This document shows positions 26,455-35,417 of a DNA stretch of 64,000 nucleotides, one piece after another. Source of the DNA: Streptomyces parvus (GTDB taxonomy: Bacteria > Actinomycetota > Actinomycetes > Streptomycetales > Streptomycetaceae); contig NZ_BMRY01000010.1 in assembly GCF_014648875.1 (NCBI RefSeq), positions 62,001 to 126,000 of the forward strand, in the 5' to 3' direction. Position 1 is the first letter of the stretch, and each line of letters begins with the position of its first letter. The position numbers and the translations under genes are program-made. The notes below the pieces were generated by a model. The model ran no database searches. It saw only the letters and a list, made by a program, of their open reading frames with translations, and was not told where the DNA came from.

Positions 26455-27123
26455 TCAGCCTTCGCCTGCTCTCACCAGGCCCGTTTCGTACGCCATCACG
26501 ACCAGCTGCGCCCGGTCGCGGGCGCCCAGCTTCGTCATGGTCCGGCTGACATGGGTCTTCGCGGTCAGCGGGCTCATGATCAGCGCCCTGCCGATCTCCT
26601 CGTTGGACAGTCCGGCGGCGACGAGCGCCATCACCTCGCGCTCCCGGCCGGTCAGCACGGCGAGCCGTTCGGCGCCCGCCGCCTCGGGGGCCTTCAGCCG
26701 GGCGAACTCCTCGATCACCCGGCGGGTGACGGCGGGGGCGAGCAGGCTCCGGCCCGCCGCGACCGTGCGGATCGCGGAGCGCAGGTCGTCCGGTTCGATG
26801 TCCTTCAGCAGAAAGCCCGCGGCGCCGTGGCGCAGGGCCTCGAAGACGTACGCGTCGACCTGGTACGTGGTGAGCATGACCACCCGGACCTGGTCGAGCG
26901 AGCGGTCCTCGGCGATCCGGCGGGTGGCCTCCAGGCCGTCGACGCCGGGCATCCGGATGTCCATCAGGACGACGTCGGGGCGGGTCGTCCGGACCGCCTC
27001 GACGGCCCGGGCGCCGTCGGCCGCCTCCGCGACGACGACCAGGTCGTCGGTGAGGTCGAGGAGGGCGCGGAATCCGGCCCGTACGACGGTCTGGTCGTCG
27101 GCGAGGACCACACGGACGGTCAT
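26455..27123 (-). CDS. NarL/LuxR-type response regulator
   Basis: 222 residues. The receiver domain has acidic ADDQ near the N-terminus, phosphoacceptor Asp55 in VLMDIRMPG, and Lys in LLKDIEPDD. The C-terminal LuxR HTH (about 155-215) contains LTGREREVMALVAAGLSNEE. It is the partner of the kinase encoded upstream and probably controls the ABC exporter downstream. ATG 27123 is the last step of a run of ATGA-overlapping tiny ORFs that starts at the kinase stop codon. The AAGGAG site of the final repeat unit serves this start. Confidence 0.88.
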   Translation of the reverse strand: MTVRVVLADDQTVVRAGFRALLDLTDDLVVVAEAADGARAVEAVRTTRPDVVLMDIRMPGVDGLEATRRIAEDRSLDQVRVVMLTTYQVDAYVFEALRHGAAGFLLKDIEPDDLRSAIRTVAAGRSLLAPAVTRRVIEEFARLKAPEAAGAERLAVLTGREREVMALVAAGLSNEEIGRALIMSPLTAKTHVSRTMTKLGARDRAQLVVMAYETGLVRAGEG

Positions 27124-27193
27124 GGCCCGCTCCTTCCGTCGGTCATCGGGCCGCTTCCTCCGTCGGTCATGGGGACGCTCCTCCGTCGGTCAT
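27120..27193 (-). promoter_or_regulatory. Tandem mini-ORF relay between kinase and response-regulator genes
   Basis: On the minus strand the kinase TGA overlaps an ATG (ATGA) that opens an 8-codon ORF, MTDGGASP (27193-27167). Its TGA overlaps the ATG of a 16-codon ORF, MTDGGSGPMTDGRSGP (27170-27120). That TGA overlaps the response-regulator ATG at 27123. The DNA is an imperfect tandem repeat of about 23 bp whose unit contains ATGACCGACGGAGGA-type sequence, so each copy supplies both a start and a purine-rich site for the next one. It could relay ribosomes or tune the kinase:regulator ratio. Whether the peptides are made is unknown. Confidence 0.6.
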
Positions 27194-28383
27194 CTGGACG
27201 CTCCTTCCGTCGGTGGTTCGGCTTCCGCCGGCAGTTCGGCGCGGACGCGGAATCCGCCGCCCGGCACCGGGCCGTGACGGACGTCGCCGCCCACCGCTGC
27301 CGCCCGCTCCCGCATGCCGATCAGGCCGAAACCCCGCTCGGAGTCCGGGGCCGCGGGCTGCCCCGCCGGTGGGCCCTCGTCGACCACCTCGACGGTCAGC
27401 CGGCCGTCGTCGCAGGTCACCGACACGGCGGCGTGCCGCGCCGCCGAGTGCTTCACCACGTTGGTCAGCGCCTCCTGCACGATCCGGTACGCCGTGGCCT
27501 CCACGACCGCCGGAAGCGCGGCGTCCCCGGTGTCCCGCCGCAGGCTGACCCGTACGCCGCCCGCCTCGACCCCCGCGACCAGTTCGTCCAGCTGGTCGAG
27601 GCGGGGTGCCGGGGCCGTGGACTCCGCCGCGCGCAGCACGGACAGCGTGGCGCGCAGTTCCCGTACGGCCTCCTTGCCCGAGGCGCGCACCTGGGTCATC
27701 GCCTGCCGCGACACCTCCGGCGCGGCGTCCAGCGCGTCGAGCGCCACTCCGGCCTGCACGGTCATCGCGCTCACCGTGTGGGCGAGGATGTCGTGGATCT
27801 CCCGGGCGACCCGCACCCGCTCCTGGCGGACCCGGCGGGAGGCCTCCCGTTCGCGGTCCTCCTCGGCCCGGGCCGCGCGTGCCGCGTACTCCGCGAGCAG
27901 CTCCCGGCGGGTCCGCACGACCTCGCCCAGGAGCAGCGGGACGAGCGGCCAGACCATCTCCAGGACAGGGAGCCCCTGCGGGTTGACGACATCCCGGCCG
28001 ACCTTCAGCGCCACCAGGCCGGAGACCGTCGCGGCGATCGCCCCGGTCCACAGGGTGCGCCGGCGGTGCCCCAGCACCGCGACCGTGTACAGCGCCACGA
28101 TCACCGGGAGGTTCAGCAGCTCGCCGATGTGCCCGTGCAGCGCCCACCCGGCGCAGGCCGCCCCGGTCACGCAGACCACCGGGACGGGCCAACGGCGGCG
28201 GAAGGCGAGCGCCGTCAGCGAGACCACGAGCAGGGCCCAGGTCAGCGCGTCGGCCTGCCGGTAGCCGGGCTCGTTGACGGCCGCGTCGGCGGTGGTGAAC
28301 GCCCCCACCACCGCCACCACCAGCAGATCCGCGACGATCGGCGGCAGCGCCCGCACCCGGGCGGCCAGGCGGTCCAAGGTCAT
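27190..28383 (-). CDS. Sensor histidine kinase (NarL-partner type, HisKA_3)
   Basis: 397 residues from ATG 28383 (GAGGGGG just upstream; a GTG one codon earlier is possible). About five or six hydrophobic segments occupy residues 15-155 with very short loops, indicating an intramembrane-type sensor. A coiled linker (160-190) leads to the dimerisation motif VAREIHDILAH with phospho-His197. The ATPase domain has an N-box in EALTNVVKHSA and a GFGLIGMRERAA G-box. It should phosphorylate the regulator encoded next. The sensed molecule may be the substrate of the ABC exporter. Confidence 0.87.
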   Translation of the reverse strand: MTLDRLAARVRALPPIVADLLVVAVVGAFTTADAAVNEPGYRQADALTWALLVVSLTALAFRRRWPVPVVCVTGAACAGWALHGHIGELLNLPVIVALYTVAVLGHRRRTLWTGAIAATVSGLVALKVGRDVVNPQGLPVLEMVWPLVPLLLGEVVRTRRELLAEYAARAARAEEDREREASRRVRQERVRVAREIHDILAHTVSAMTVQAGVALDALDAAPEVSRQAMTQVRASGKEAVRELRATLSVLRAAESTAPAPRLDQLDELVAGVEAGGVRVSLRRDTGDAALPAVVEATAYRIVQEALTNVVKHSAARHAAVSVTCDDGRLTVEVVDEGPPAGQPAAPDSERGFGLIGMRERAAAVGGDVRHGPVPGGGFRVRAELPAEAEPPTEGASR

Positions 28384-28735
28384 CACCCCCTCACGGTAGG
28401 AGGCACGGCGTCCGGCCGCATACGACAGCGGGAGTAGGGCGATGCGCCCGATGCCCGCGACCTTCGGGCAGGAGTTCGGACATACCCGGACGGGAGTTCG
28501 GGGCGCGGTGAAACCTTCCGCCCGGCGGGACGTTCGTGAGGGCGTGGGAGCGGGCAAATCGATCAGGTGGGCTCCGAAAGGCTCGGAATCCCCTCCCCGC
28601 GGGACCGGCCCCCCGCCCCACCCGTCACCCGGCGGGCATCCGCGGCTCCCTGCCGCCGTCCGTCCACCCCGGTCCCGCCGCCCGCACACCGAAGCGCCTG
28701 CGTGAACAACGCACGATCAGGGAAAGGAGCGCCGT
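28384..28735. other. Divergent intergenic region between kinase and amidase genes
   Basis: 352 bp without a supportable gene. It contains GCGGGAGTAGGG at 28428-28439, identical over 12 bases to part of the palindrome upstream of the ABC genes read on the minus strand. That would fit autoregulation of the two-component operon. Confidence 0.45.
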
Positions 28736-29611
28736 ATGGCGACGCCGCTGTCCGCCGACAAGCTGCTCAAAGCCCTCCGCGACGAAGGCCTCCACGTCGT
28801 CGAGCACCGGAGCTGGCGTACCAACAACCGGAACCACAAGGGTCCCTGGGGTCCGACGCACGGGGTGATGATCCATCACACCGTCACCTCGGGCACCGCG
28901 TCCTCCGTCGAGCTCTGCTACAACGGCCACTCCGCCCTGCCGGGACCGCTCTGCCACGGTGTCATCGCCAAGGACGGGACCGTCCACCTCGTGGGGAACG
29001 GACGGGCGAACCACGCCGGGCTCGGCGACGACGACGTCCTGCGCGCCGTCATCGCGGAGAAGGCGCTGCCCCCGGACAACGAGGCCAACACCGACGGCAA
29101 CCGGCATTTCTACGGCTTCGAGTGCGTCAACCTCGGCGACGGGAAGGACCCCTGGCCGGCGGCCCAGTTGCTGGCGATCGAGCGGGCCGCCGCCGCCGTC
29201 TGCCGCGCGCACGGCTGGTCGCAGCGCTCCGTGATCGGGCACCTGGAGTGGCAGCCGGGCAAGGTCGACCCGCGCGGCTTCACGATGAACTCGATGCGTA
29301 CGCGGATCGGCAAGCGGCTGGGCGGCGCCCCGGACGGGCCCTCCAAGCCGCCGCCGAAGCCGACGTACGAGCCGTTCCCGGGGGCCGCGTTCTTCAAGGT
29401 CGGCCGGAACAGCGCGATCGTCACGGCGATGGGCAAGCGGCTGGTGGCCGAGGGCTGTGGGCGGTACACGGTGGGTCCGGGTCCCGCCTGGTCCGAGGCC
29501 GACCGGAAGTCGTACGCCGCCTGGCAGCGCAAGCTGGGCTACACGGGCGGGGACGCGGACGGCATTCCCGGGAAGAGCAGTTGGGACCGGCTCAAGGTGC
29601 CCAACGTGTGA
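28736..29611 (+). CDS. N-acetylmuramoyl-L-alanine amidase with C-terminal wall-binding-like region
   Basis: 291 residues from ATG 28736 after AAAGGAG. An Amidase_2 (PGRP-like) domain spans about 20-190: GVMIHHTVTSG gives Zn ligand His47 or His48, VGNGRANHAG follows, and GHLEWQPGKVDPRG gives the second His and catalytic Lys region. A Pro-rich linker (PSKPPPKPTYEPFPG) joins a C-terminal 75-residue module ending in GYTGGDADGIPGKSSWDRL, which resembles peptidoglycan-binding repeats of phage endolysins. No signal peptide is visible, so export is unexplained. It could be a domesticated prophage lysin or act at lysis. Confidence 0.85.
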   Translation: MATPLSADKLLKALRDEGLHVVEHRSWRTNNRNHKGPWGPTHGVMIHHTVTSGTASSVELCYNGHSALPGPLCHGVIAKDGTVHLVGNGRANHAGLGDDDVLRAVIAEKALPPDNEANTDGNRHFYGFECVNLGDGKDPWPAAQLLAIERAAAAVCRAHGWSQRSVIGHLEWQPGKVDPRGFTMNSMRTRIGKRLGGAPDGPSKPPPKPTYEPFPGAAFFKVGRNSAIVTAMGKRLVAEGCGRYTVGPGPAWSEADRKSYAAWQRKLGYTGGDADGIPGKSSWDRLKVPNV

Positions 29612-29621
29612 CACCCGGGAG

Positions 29622-29675
29622 GGCGGCCCGGCTCGCGCCCTCCGGAATCCCCCGCGGAGCGCGAGCCGGGCCGCC
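29622..29675. terminator. Long hairpin between convergent genes, bidirectional terminator
   Basis: A perfect 17-bp stem, GGCGGCCCGGCTCGCGC (29622-29638) with GCGCGAGCCGGGCCGCC (29659-29675), closes a 20-base loop. It lies between the stops of the amidase gene (plus) and the FG-GAP gene (minus). There is no U-tract, as is usual for streptomycete terminators. Confidence 0.75.
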
Positions 29676-29683
29676 GTTCGAGG

Positions 29684-31156
29684 TCAGCGGTTGAAACTGC
29701 TGCCCAGGCCCGCCTTCGTGGCGACCGTGCCGAGCGTCCCGTGCCCGAAGCTGAACGAGCCCTTGGCCGCCAGGCCGGAGGCGGTGGCCGGGAACACCCA
29801 CAGGGAGCCCTCGCCCGCGTTCTCGCCCGGCGCGCCCACGGCGAGCTCGGTGCGGCCGTCGCCGTTCAGGTCGCGCAGGGACACCGCCCCGCCGAACCGG
29901 TCGTCCTTCTCCACGGCCCCCACGACATCCGGGGTGCCCTGGTTGAAGCCGTAACCGCCCTGGCCCGTGGGGCCGGTGGCAGTGCCGGGGAGGACGACCG
30001 TGCCGCCCGCGTTCGCGACCGTGCCCTGGTCCTCGCCGGGAACGCCCACCGCGATCTCGCCGTAGCCGTCGCCGTTCGTGTCCCCGATGGCCACGGACGC
30101 ACCGAAGTTGTCGCCGTGTTCGGCGGCGCCGGGGACGCCGCGCGAGTCCTGGTTGAGGACGACGGCCTGGGTCCCCTGTGGTCCGGTCGCGCTGCCCGGT
30201 ACGTAGGTGAGCATGCCGCCCTTGGCGAGCGGCAGGTCCAGATCGCTGTCGTACCCGTCGATGGCGCGCCCGACGGCGAGGTCGGCGTACTTGTCGTTGT
30301 TCACGTTGCCGACGGCGAGGTGTTCGCCGCCCTCCAGGGAGTAGCCGTCCTTCCCCTTGACGCTGGTGAGCTCCGGGCCGAGCCCGGCCGGGGTCCCGAG
30401 GCCGATGTGGATGCGGCGGGCGTCGAACTCGTCGCCGTCGTTGACGAGGACGGCGAGGTCGTCGCGCCCGTCGCCGTTGACGTCGCCCGCCGCCAGATCG
30501 AGGTAGCGCTTGTCGTCGAGGTTCGGGATCTCGCCCGTGGCGGCCGCCGCGCCGTCCCGGGTGAACGGCCCGGTGAGCGTACGCAGGGTGGCGCCGCCCC
30601 GGACGACGAGGTCGGGTGCGCCGTCGCCGTTGAAGTCGCCGACGGTCAGGCCGCGCCCGAGGCCGTCGTACTCCTCGCCGGACAGCAGGACCGCCCCGCC
30701 GGCCAGGCCGCCGGGCCCGCCCCACAGGACGGTGGCGCCGCCGCCCGCGACGCCCCCCTCGCCGATCTTCTCGCCGGGCGATCCGACGATCAGGTCCGCG
30801 TAGCCGTCCCGGTCGAGGTCGGCGGAGGTGACGGTGGTGCCGAAGGCGTCGCCCGCCTCGGGCGTGCCGGGGACTCCCGCCGAGGCCTGGGTGAACACCC
30901 TCTTCGCGGAGTCCTCGACCCCGTTGCGGGAGCCGTAGGCCACACCGACGTAGCCGGCGCCCTTGAACCCCTTGACGGTCGCCCCGGGCGCGGCGAACGC
31001 CAGGTCCGGGTAGCCGTCGCCGTTGAAGTCGGCGCGGGGCCCGTGCGGGTCGGGCGCCGGGGCCGGGGCGGCCTGGGCGGTGGCGGGCAGGGCGATGACT
31101 GCGGTGGCGAGGGTGAGGGCCAGGACCACACCGGTACCGAGTGCTCGGGATGTCAC
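29684..31156 (-). CDS. Secreted FG-GAP repeat (integrin-alpha-like) protein
   Basis: 490 residues from GTG 31156, chosen because AAGGAGT lies 4 bp upstream and a Sec signal peptide follows at once (residues 1-30, ending ATAQAAPAPAP). At least seven FG-GAP repeats are visible by their calcium-binding cores: DFNGDGYPDLAFAAPG, DLDRDGYADLIVGSPG, DFNGDGAPDLVV, DVNGDGRDDLAVL, NVNNDKYADLAVG, DTNGDGYGEIAVGVPG and DLNGDGRTELAVGAPG. They should form a seven-bladed extracellular propeller. There is no catalytic domain or wall anchor. Function is unknown; such proteins are abundant in Streptomyces secretomes. Confidence 0.85.
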   Translation of the reverse strand: MTSRALGTGVVLALTLATAVIALPATAQAAPAPAPDPHGPRADFNGDGYPDLAFAAPGATVKGFKGAGYVGVAYGSRNGVEDSAKRVFTQASAGVPGTPEAGDAFGTTVTSADLDRDGYADLIVGSPGEKIGEGGVAGGGATVLWGGPGGLAGGAVLLSGEEYDGLGRGLTVGDFNGDGAPDLVVRGGATLRTLTGPFTRDGAAAATGEIPNLDDKRYLDLAAGDVNGDGRDDLAVLVNDGDEFDARRIHIGLGTPAGLGPELTSVKGKDGYSLEGGEHLAVGNVNNDKYADLAVGRAIDGYDSDLDLPLAKGGMLTYVPGSATGPQGTQAVVLNQDSRGVPGAAEHGDNFGASVAIGDTNGDGYGEIAVGVPGEDQGTVANAGGTVVLPGTATGPTGQGGYGFNQGTPDVVGAVEKDDRFGGAVSLRDLNGDGRTELAVGAPGENAGEGSLWVFPATASGLAAKGSFSFGHGTLGTVATKAGLGSSFNR

Positions 31157-31431
31157 AGGGACTCCTTCTGCTGGAACGTTCGCTGCGACGGTGACGGGCG
31201 GACAGTCAGCGGGAAAGCGCTGTCCGCCCGTCGCCGTGGCGTACTTGGCTGACACGGGATCGGAAGGAAGTCGAGTGGCCACTCGCACCCCTTCAGACGG
31301 GCTCACCCGGCGAAGGGTTGTGCCGCGTACGGCAGTTCGCGTCCGTGCCGCGCCCTAGGGTTTCCCCGCGGCACCGGTGACCTGCCGGTGTTCCGCCGGT
31401 GATCCGCGACTGAACTCCGAGGGACGGTGCG

Positions 31432-32034
31432 ATGACGAGCGAGGTACGAACGGTGCGGGCCGGCGAGGTGATCCGGTACGCCGACGGCATCCGCGACGTG
31501 TACGCGAGCGCCTTCGCGGCCCCGCCCTGGAACGAGGATCCGGCGGAGGCCGACGTCTACGTGGAACGGCTCGCGCGGGACGCGCTCCGGCCCGGGTTCA
31601 CGGCGGCGGTGGCGACGGCCGGAGGGACGGTAACCGGTTTCGCCACGGCGTGGATCACCCCGGAGGTCTTTCCGGCCGACCGGAGCTACGGGCAGGTCGC
31701 CGAGGCTCTCGGCCCCCTGCGTACGCGGGCGTGGCTCTGCGGGGCGCTGGAGGTGAACGAGTTGGCGGTCGCCCCGGAGGCGCACGGCGGCGGGCTCGGC
31801 GCGGCGCTGCTGGACGCGGTGACGGGGCCCGCCCCGGGCGGCCGTTGCTGGCTGCTGACGTCGGTGCGGGCCGAGGCGGCCCTGCGCCTGTACGAGCGGA
31901 CCGGCTGGCGGCGGGTCGACGCGCCCGTGCCGGGGAAGGCCGCGCTCGTGGTGCTGCTCGGCCCCCGGCATCCGGGGCGGGACGAGGCGGGGGTCGGGGG
32001 CGAGGACGGGGATAGGGGCGGGGGCGCCCGGTAG
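31432..32034 (+). CDS. GNAT-family N-acetyltransferase
   Basis: 200 residues from ATG 31432. The acetyl-CoA binding motif A is ELAVAPEAHGGGLGAALLDA near residues 105-124, and a beta-strand plus RLYERTGWRRV gives motif B. The N-terminus contains the AFAAPPWNE pattern common in this subgroup. The C-terminal 25 residues are Gly/Asp/Glu-rich and probably disordered. The substrate is unknown. It stands alone, divergent from the FG-GAP gene. Confidence 0.8.
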   Translation: MTSEVRTVRAGEVIRYADGIRDVYASAFAAPPWNEDPAEADVYVERLARDALRPGFTAAVATAGGTVTGFATAWITPEVFPADRSYGQVAEALGPLRTRAWLCGALEVNELAVAPEAHGGGLGAALLDAVTGPAPGGRCWLLTSVRAEAALRLYERTGWRRVDAPVPGKAALVVLLGPRHPGRDEAGVGGEDGDRGGGAR

Positions 32035-32059
32035 CCCCGCCCATGCTCCACCCGGGGCC

Positions 32060-32515
32060 CTACAGTGCGACGACCAGCAGCACGAACGCCGCCAGCGAGA
32101 GCAGCGTGCGCACCCGGTGCAGCATGTTCCAGCGGGACTCGAACGCCGCGCGGGCCGCGCTGTCGTCGCCGCCCTCGGAGGCGGCGAGGGCGTTGTTGAG
32201 CGGGATGTTCCCGGCCACGGTGATCAGGTGACCGGCGACCGAACAGATCAGCGCCGCCAGGACGGCCGGCCCCGCCACCTCGTCGTGCTCGCCGAGGCCC
32301 GTGAAGAACGCGGCGGCGGGCAGCGCGACGACGCCGAGGAACAGGACCAGGAAGACCGGCCCGGGGACCTTCTCGTTGAACCGGCGCATGGCGGAGGCGA
32401 ACTGCTCGTCCGTCAGGTCGGCGAGGCCGGGCATGATCCCGGTCAGGAAGGTCAGCATGAAGCCCGCGTAGAGGCCGGTGACGATCGTGGCGAGCACCAG
32501 GAGGAGGGAGGTCAT
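32060..32515 (-). CDS. DUF1772 (anthrone-oxygenase-like) four-helix membrane protein
   Basis: 151 residues from ATG 32515; ATGs at 32524 and 32527 are equally possible, since none has a strong ribosome-binding site. Four hydrophobic segments are visible: about residues 3-25 (SLLLVLATIVTGLYAGFMLTF), 55-75, 85-108 and 132-150. The loop NIPLNNAL is the DUF1772 signature. Relatives include small cofactor-free anthrone oxygenases, but most members are uncharacterised. The neighbours give no pathway context. Confidence 0.75.
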   Translation of the reverse strand: MTSLLLVLATIVTGLYAGFMLTFLTGIMPGLADLTDEQFASAMRRFNEKVPGPVFLVLFLGVVALPAAAFFTGLGEHDEVAGPAVLAALICSVAGHLITVAGNIPLNNALAASEGGDDSAARAAFESRWNMLHRVRTLLSLAAFVLLVVAL

Positions 32516-32747
32516 GGCGGACATCATGGCCCGGAGGGACGGCTCGCAGGACGCCTTTTCGAGCGCCGGTGGGGCCCGACGCGCCCGCACCGGGAACGGA
32601 CCCGGTGCGGGCGGGCCTGACGCGGGCGGCGTCGGTGCGGGCGGGCCTGGCACGGGCGGGTCTTGGCGCGCAAGCCCCGGCCCACGCCGGCCCCACGTCG
32701 GCCCCGCCCCCGCCCCGCCCGCCCCCCGCCCGCGCGGGCCGTCCGCC

Positions 32748-34367
32748 TCAGCCGATCTCGCCCTCGCTCGGGTCCGGCGCGTCGTCCGTTCCGGCTCCGC
32801 GGTTCAGGCGGTCCGCCTGGCCGATGGCCGTGGCCAGCTTCTCCACCGCGCTGTCCTCCGTCGACTCCGCCAGCCCCGATGCCCGGGAGGCGAGTTCGCC
32901 GAGGCCGGGTGCGCCCGGCAGGTCGCCCCCGCGCAGACGGTCGGCGAAGTAGGCGGCCACGGCCGCGACCTGGAGCCGGTCGTTCTCGCCGCCCCAGAGG
33001 GCCCCGCGGACCGACCCGGTCGTGACGGTTCCGGTCTCCTCCTGGGCCTTGCGGGTCTTGGGGTCGAGCCAGCGCACCGTCGCGCTGGCCACCGTGCCGG
33101 ACGCGCCCTCGCGCAGCCGTACGGCGTACAGAGCGGTCACGGTGTGGCCGGGGCCGACCTCTCCGCCGTCGACGCTGTCGTTGCGGAAGTCCTCGTCGGC
33201 GACCTTGCGGTTCTCGTAGCCGATCAGCCGGAACTGCTTCACGGTCTTCCGGTCGAACGCCACCTGGGCCTTGGCGTCGCGGGCCCGGATCTCCAGGTGG
33301 GCGGGGAGCTGGTCGACGAAGACCTTGCGGGCCTGCGTCTCGTCACCGACGTACGTCGTGTTGCCGTCGCCCTTGTTGGTGAGCTGCTCCATGAACGCGT
33401 CGCCGTAGTCGCTGCCGACACCGACGCCGAAGAGCGTGATGCCGTACTCACGACGAGCGGAGTCGATCTTCTTCAGGATGCCTTCGGCCTCGGTCTCGCC
33501 GGTGTTGGCGAGGGCGTCGGAGAGGAGCACCACGCGGTTGGTGGCGCCTTCGCGGTGGCCCTCGACCGACTCCTCGTAGCCGAGTTCGATACCCGCCTCG
33601 ACGTTGGTGGACTGCGCCGGATGCATCTCCGACACCACGTCCTTGATCCGGTTCCGGTTGTCCTTGACGCGGGTCATCGGCAGCCGGGTCTCGGCCTCGT
33701 CGCTGAAGGTGACCAGGGAGAGGGAGTCGTCGTCGCGCAGTTCGTCGGCGAGGATGGTCAGGGACTTCCGGACCAGGTCCAGGCGTCCGGTCTCGGCCAT
33801 GGACCCCGAGATGTCGACGACGAACGTGAGCGCGGCGGGCGGCCGTTCGGAGGTGGGCGGCGCGGTCTTCGTGGCCAGGCCGACCCGCAGCAGCGACCAG
33901 TCGGAGGCTCCGGTCCCACCACCGCCGCCGATGCGCGCCCCATCGATGTTGACCGAGAAGCCGTTGCCCTTCGGCCGTTCGTACCCCTGGCGGAAGCTGT
34001 TGACGAACTCCTCGGGCCGTACGTCCTCTGCTGCGGGCAGCCTGCCGTCGCCGAGGGTGCGGCGCGCGTAGCCGTAGCTGGCGGTGTCCACGTCCAGGGC
34101 GAAGGTGGAACGGTAGTCGGGCTCGGCCTGCCCCTCCCGCACCCGGTCCGCCTCGCTCTCCCGGCTGCCCTGACCGGGCGCCGGCGCGTCGGGAGCGGGG
34201 TGACCGCCGCCGGACACCCCCGGGGCATCGCGCCCCGAGGCTTTCCGGTCGGCGGTGGCCCCGTCGCTTCCGCCGCCGCACGCGGTGAGCAGCATCCCGC
34301 CCGCCAGCAGGAGAGCCATCGCCCCGACCCGCTTCCCCGTGCCACCACGTCGAACCAGCTGATTCAT
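32748..34367 (-). CDS. YfbK-like lipoprotein with von Willebrand factor A domain
   Basis: 539 residues. A lipoprotein signal ends in LLTAC with the modified Cys at 30, followed by a Gly/Ser/Asp-rich tether to about residue 80. A vWF N-terminal segment follows (TFALDVDTASYGYARRTL), then a vWA domain with MIDAS motif DISGSMAE at about 185-192. A DUF3520-type C-terminal region runs from about 380. The protein sits on the outer face of the membrane and probably binds a partner in a metal-dependent way. Its role is unknown. Confidence 0.85.
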   Translation of the reverse strand: MNQLVRRGGTGKRVGAMALLLAGGMLLTACGGGSDGATADRKASGRDAPGVSGGGHPAPDAPAPGQGSRESEADRVREGQAEPDYRSTFALDVDTASYGYARRTLGDGRLPAAEDVRPEEFVNSFRQGYERPKGNGFSVNIDGARIGGGGGTGASDWSLLRVGLATKTAPPTSERPPAALTFVVDISGSMAETGRLDLVRKSLTILADELRDDDSLSLVTFSDEAETRLPMTRVKDNRNRIKDVVSEMHPAQSTNVEAGIELGYEESVEGHREGATNRVVLLSDALANTGETEAEGILKKIDSARREYGITLFGVGVGSDYGDAFMEQLTNKGDGNTTYVGDETQARKVFVDQLPAHLEIRARDAKAQVAFDRKTVKQFRLIGYENRKVADEDFRNDSVDGGEVGPGHTVTALYAVRLREGASGTVASATVRWLDPKTRKAQEETGTVTTGSVRGALWGGENDRLQVAAVAAYFADRLRGGDLPGAPGLGELASRASGLAESTEDSAVEKLATAIGQADRLNRGAGTDDAPDPSEGEIG

Positions 34368-34505
34368 GCGTAACCCCCCACGTCGTCACGGTGTCCTCGA
34401 CACCTGTGAATGTGACGTACGGGGCCGCCGATCGGAGTCGACGAAAGCGTTGCGGAACCATCTCGATGCGGCAACAGCGGGCGGGAAACCGGCGGAACAT
34501 CAGGT

Positions 34506-35417
34506 TCAGGAAACGATGTCCTTACGACTGAACCCGCGGAAGGCCAGCGCGAACAGGATCAGGGCATAGGTCACTGATACGGCCGTGCCCTTGATCATGC
34601 CGCCCCACTCCAACTGCGGCTGGAGCGCGTCGGCCCAGGCGAACTGCCAGTGCGCGGGCAGGAAGTCGCGCCAGGAGCCGAGCGCGGTCACCGCGTCGAG
34701 CACATTGCCGACGATGGTGAGGAAGACCGCTCCGCCGACCGCGCCGAGCGGCGCGTCCGTCTTGGTGGACAGCCAGAACGCCAGCCCCGCCGTGACCAGT
34801 TGGGAGACGAAGATGAACGCCACGACGATCGCCAGGCGCGGCACGGTGTCCCCGGCGGACAGGGCTCCCCCGGTCGGCAGTTTCAGGGGCCCCCACCCGT
34901 AGGCCGCCGTACCCGCCGCCAGCGCGACGACCGGCAGCAGCACCATCGCGGCGAGGCTGAAGCCCAGCGCGACGACGAGCTTGGACCAGAGGAGCCGGAC
35001 GCGCGGCACCGGCGCGGCGAGCAGATAGCGCAGCGAGGACCAGCTCGCCTCGGAGGCCACGGTGTCCCCGCAGAACAGGGCCACCGGGATCACCAGCAGG
35101 AATCCGGCCGAGACGAACAGCGAAGTCGCCGCGAAGTTCGCGGCGGACTCGGTCGCCACGTCCATCAGGTTGATCCGGCTGCCGCCACCCCGCCCCCCGC
35201 CGCCGTCCTCGCCGTCCGGCGTGCCGCCGATGGCGAAGGCGATGATCAGGATGAACGGGAGGGCGGCGAGCACGCCGCCCATGAGCAGGGTGCGGCGGCG
35301 GCGCAGCTGCCGCATGGCCTCGACACGGAGCGGGAGCGTCCGCCCGGCGCGGTAGCCCGCGGCCTCCGGGTGCGCGGTCTCCACCCGGGCCCCGGGCGGC
35401 TGGACGGGGGCGCTCAT
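34506..35417 (-). CDS. ABC transporter permease paired with hydrolase-ATPase fusion
   Basis: 303 residues from ATG 35417, which overlaps the upstream stop (ATGA). Six hydrophobic segments are visible, starting with LLMGGVLAALPFILIIAFAIG near residue 45, with a Gly-rich extracellular loop (GGTPDGEDGGGGRGGG) after it. A WSSLRYLLAAPVPR loop is typical of ABC-2 permeases. With the ATPase domain of the upstream fusion protein it forms a complete ABC transporter. The substrate is unknown. Confidence 0.85.
   Translation of the reverse strand: MSAPVQPPGARVETAHPEAAGYRAGRTLPLRVEAMRQLRRRRTLLMGGVLAALPFILIIAFAIGGTPDGEDGGGGRGGGSRINLMDVATESAANFAATSLFVSAGFLLVIPVALFCGDTVASEASWSSLRYLLAAPVPRVRLLWSKLVVALGFSLAAMVLLPVVALAAGTAAYGWGPLKLPTGGALSAGDTVPRLAIVVAFIFVSQLVTAGLAFWLSTKTDAPLGAVGGAVFLTIVGNVLDAVTALGSWRDFLPAHWQFAWADALQPQLEWGGMIKGTAVSVTYALILFALAFRGFSRKDIVS

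Noticed and set aside
28567..29694. 375-codon plus-strand frame over the amidase gene
   Set aside because: It is an out-of-frame shadow; the amidase frame carries the Zn and catalytic motifs and the good ribosome-binding site.
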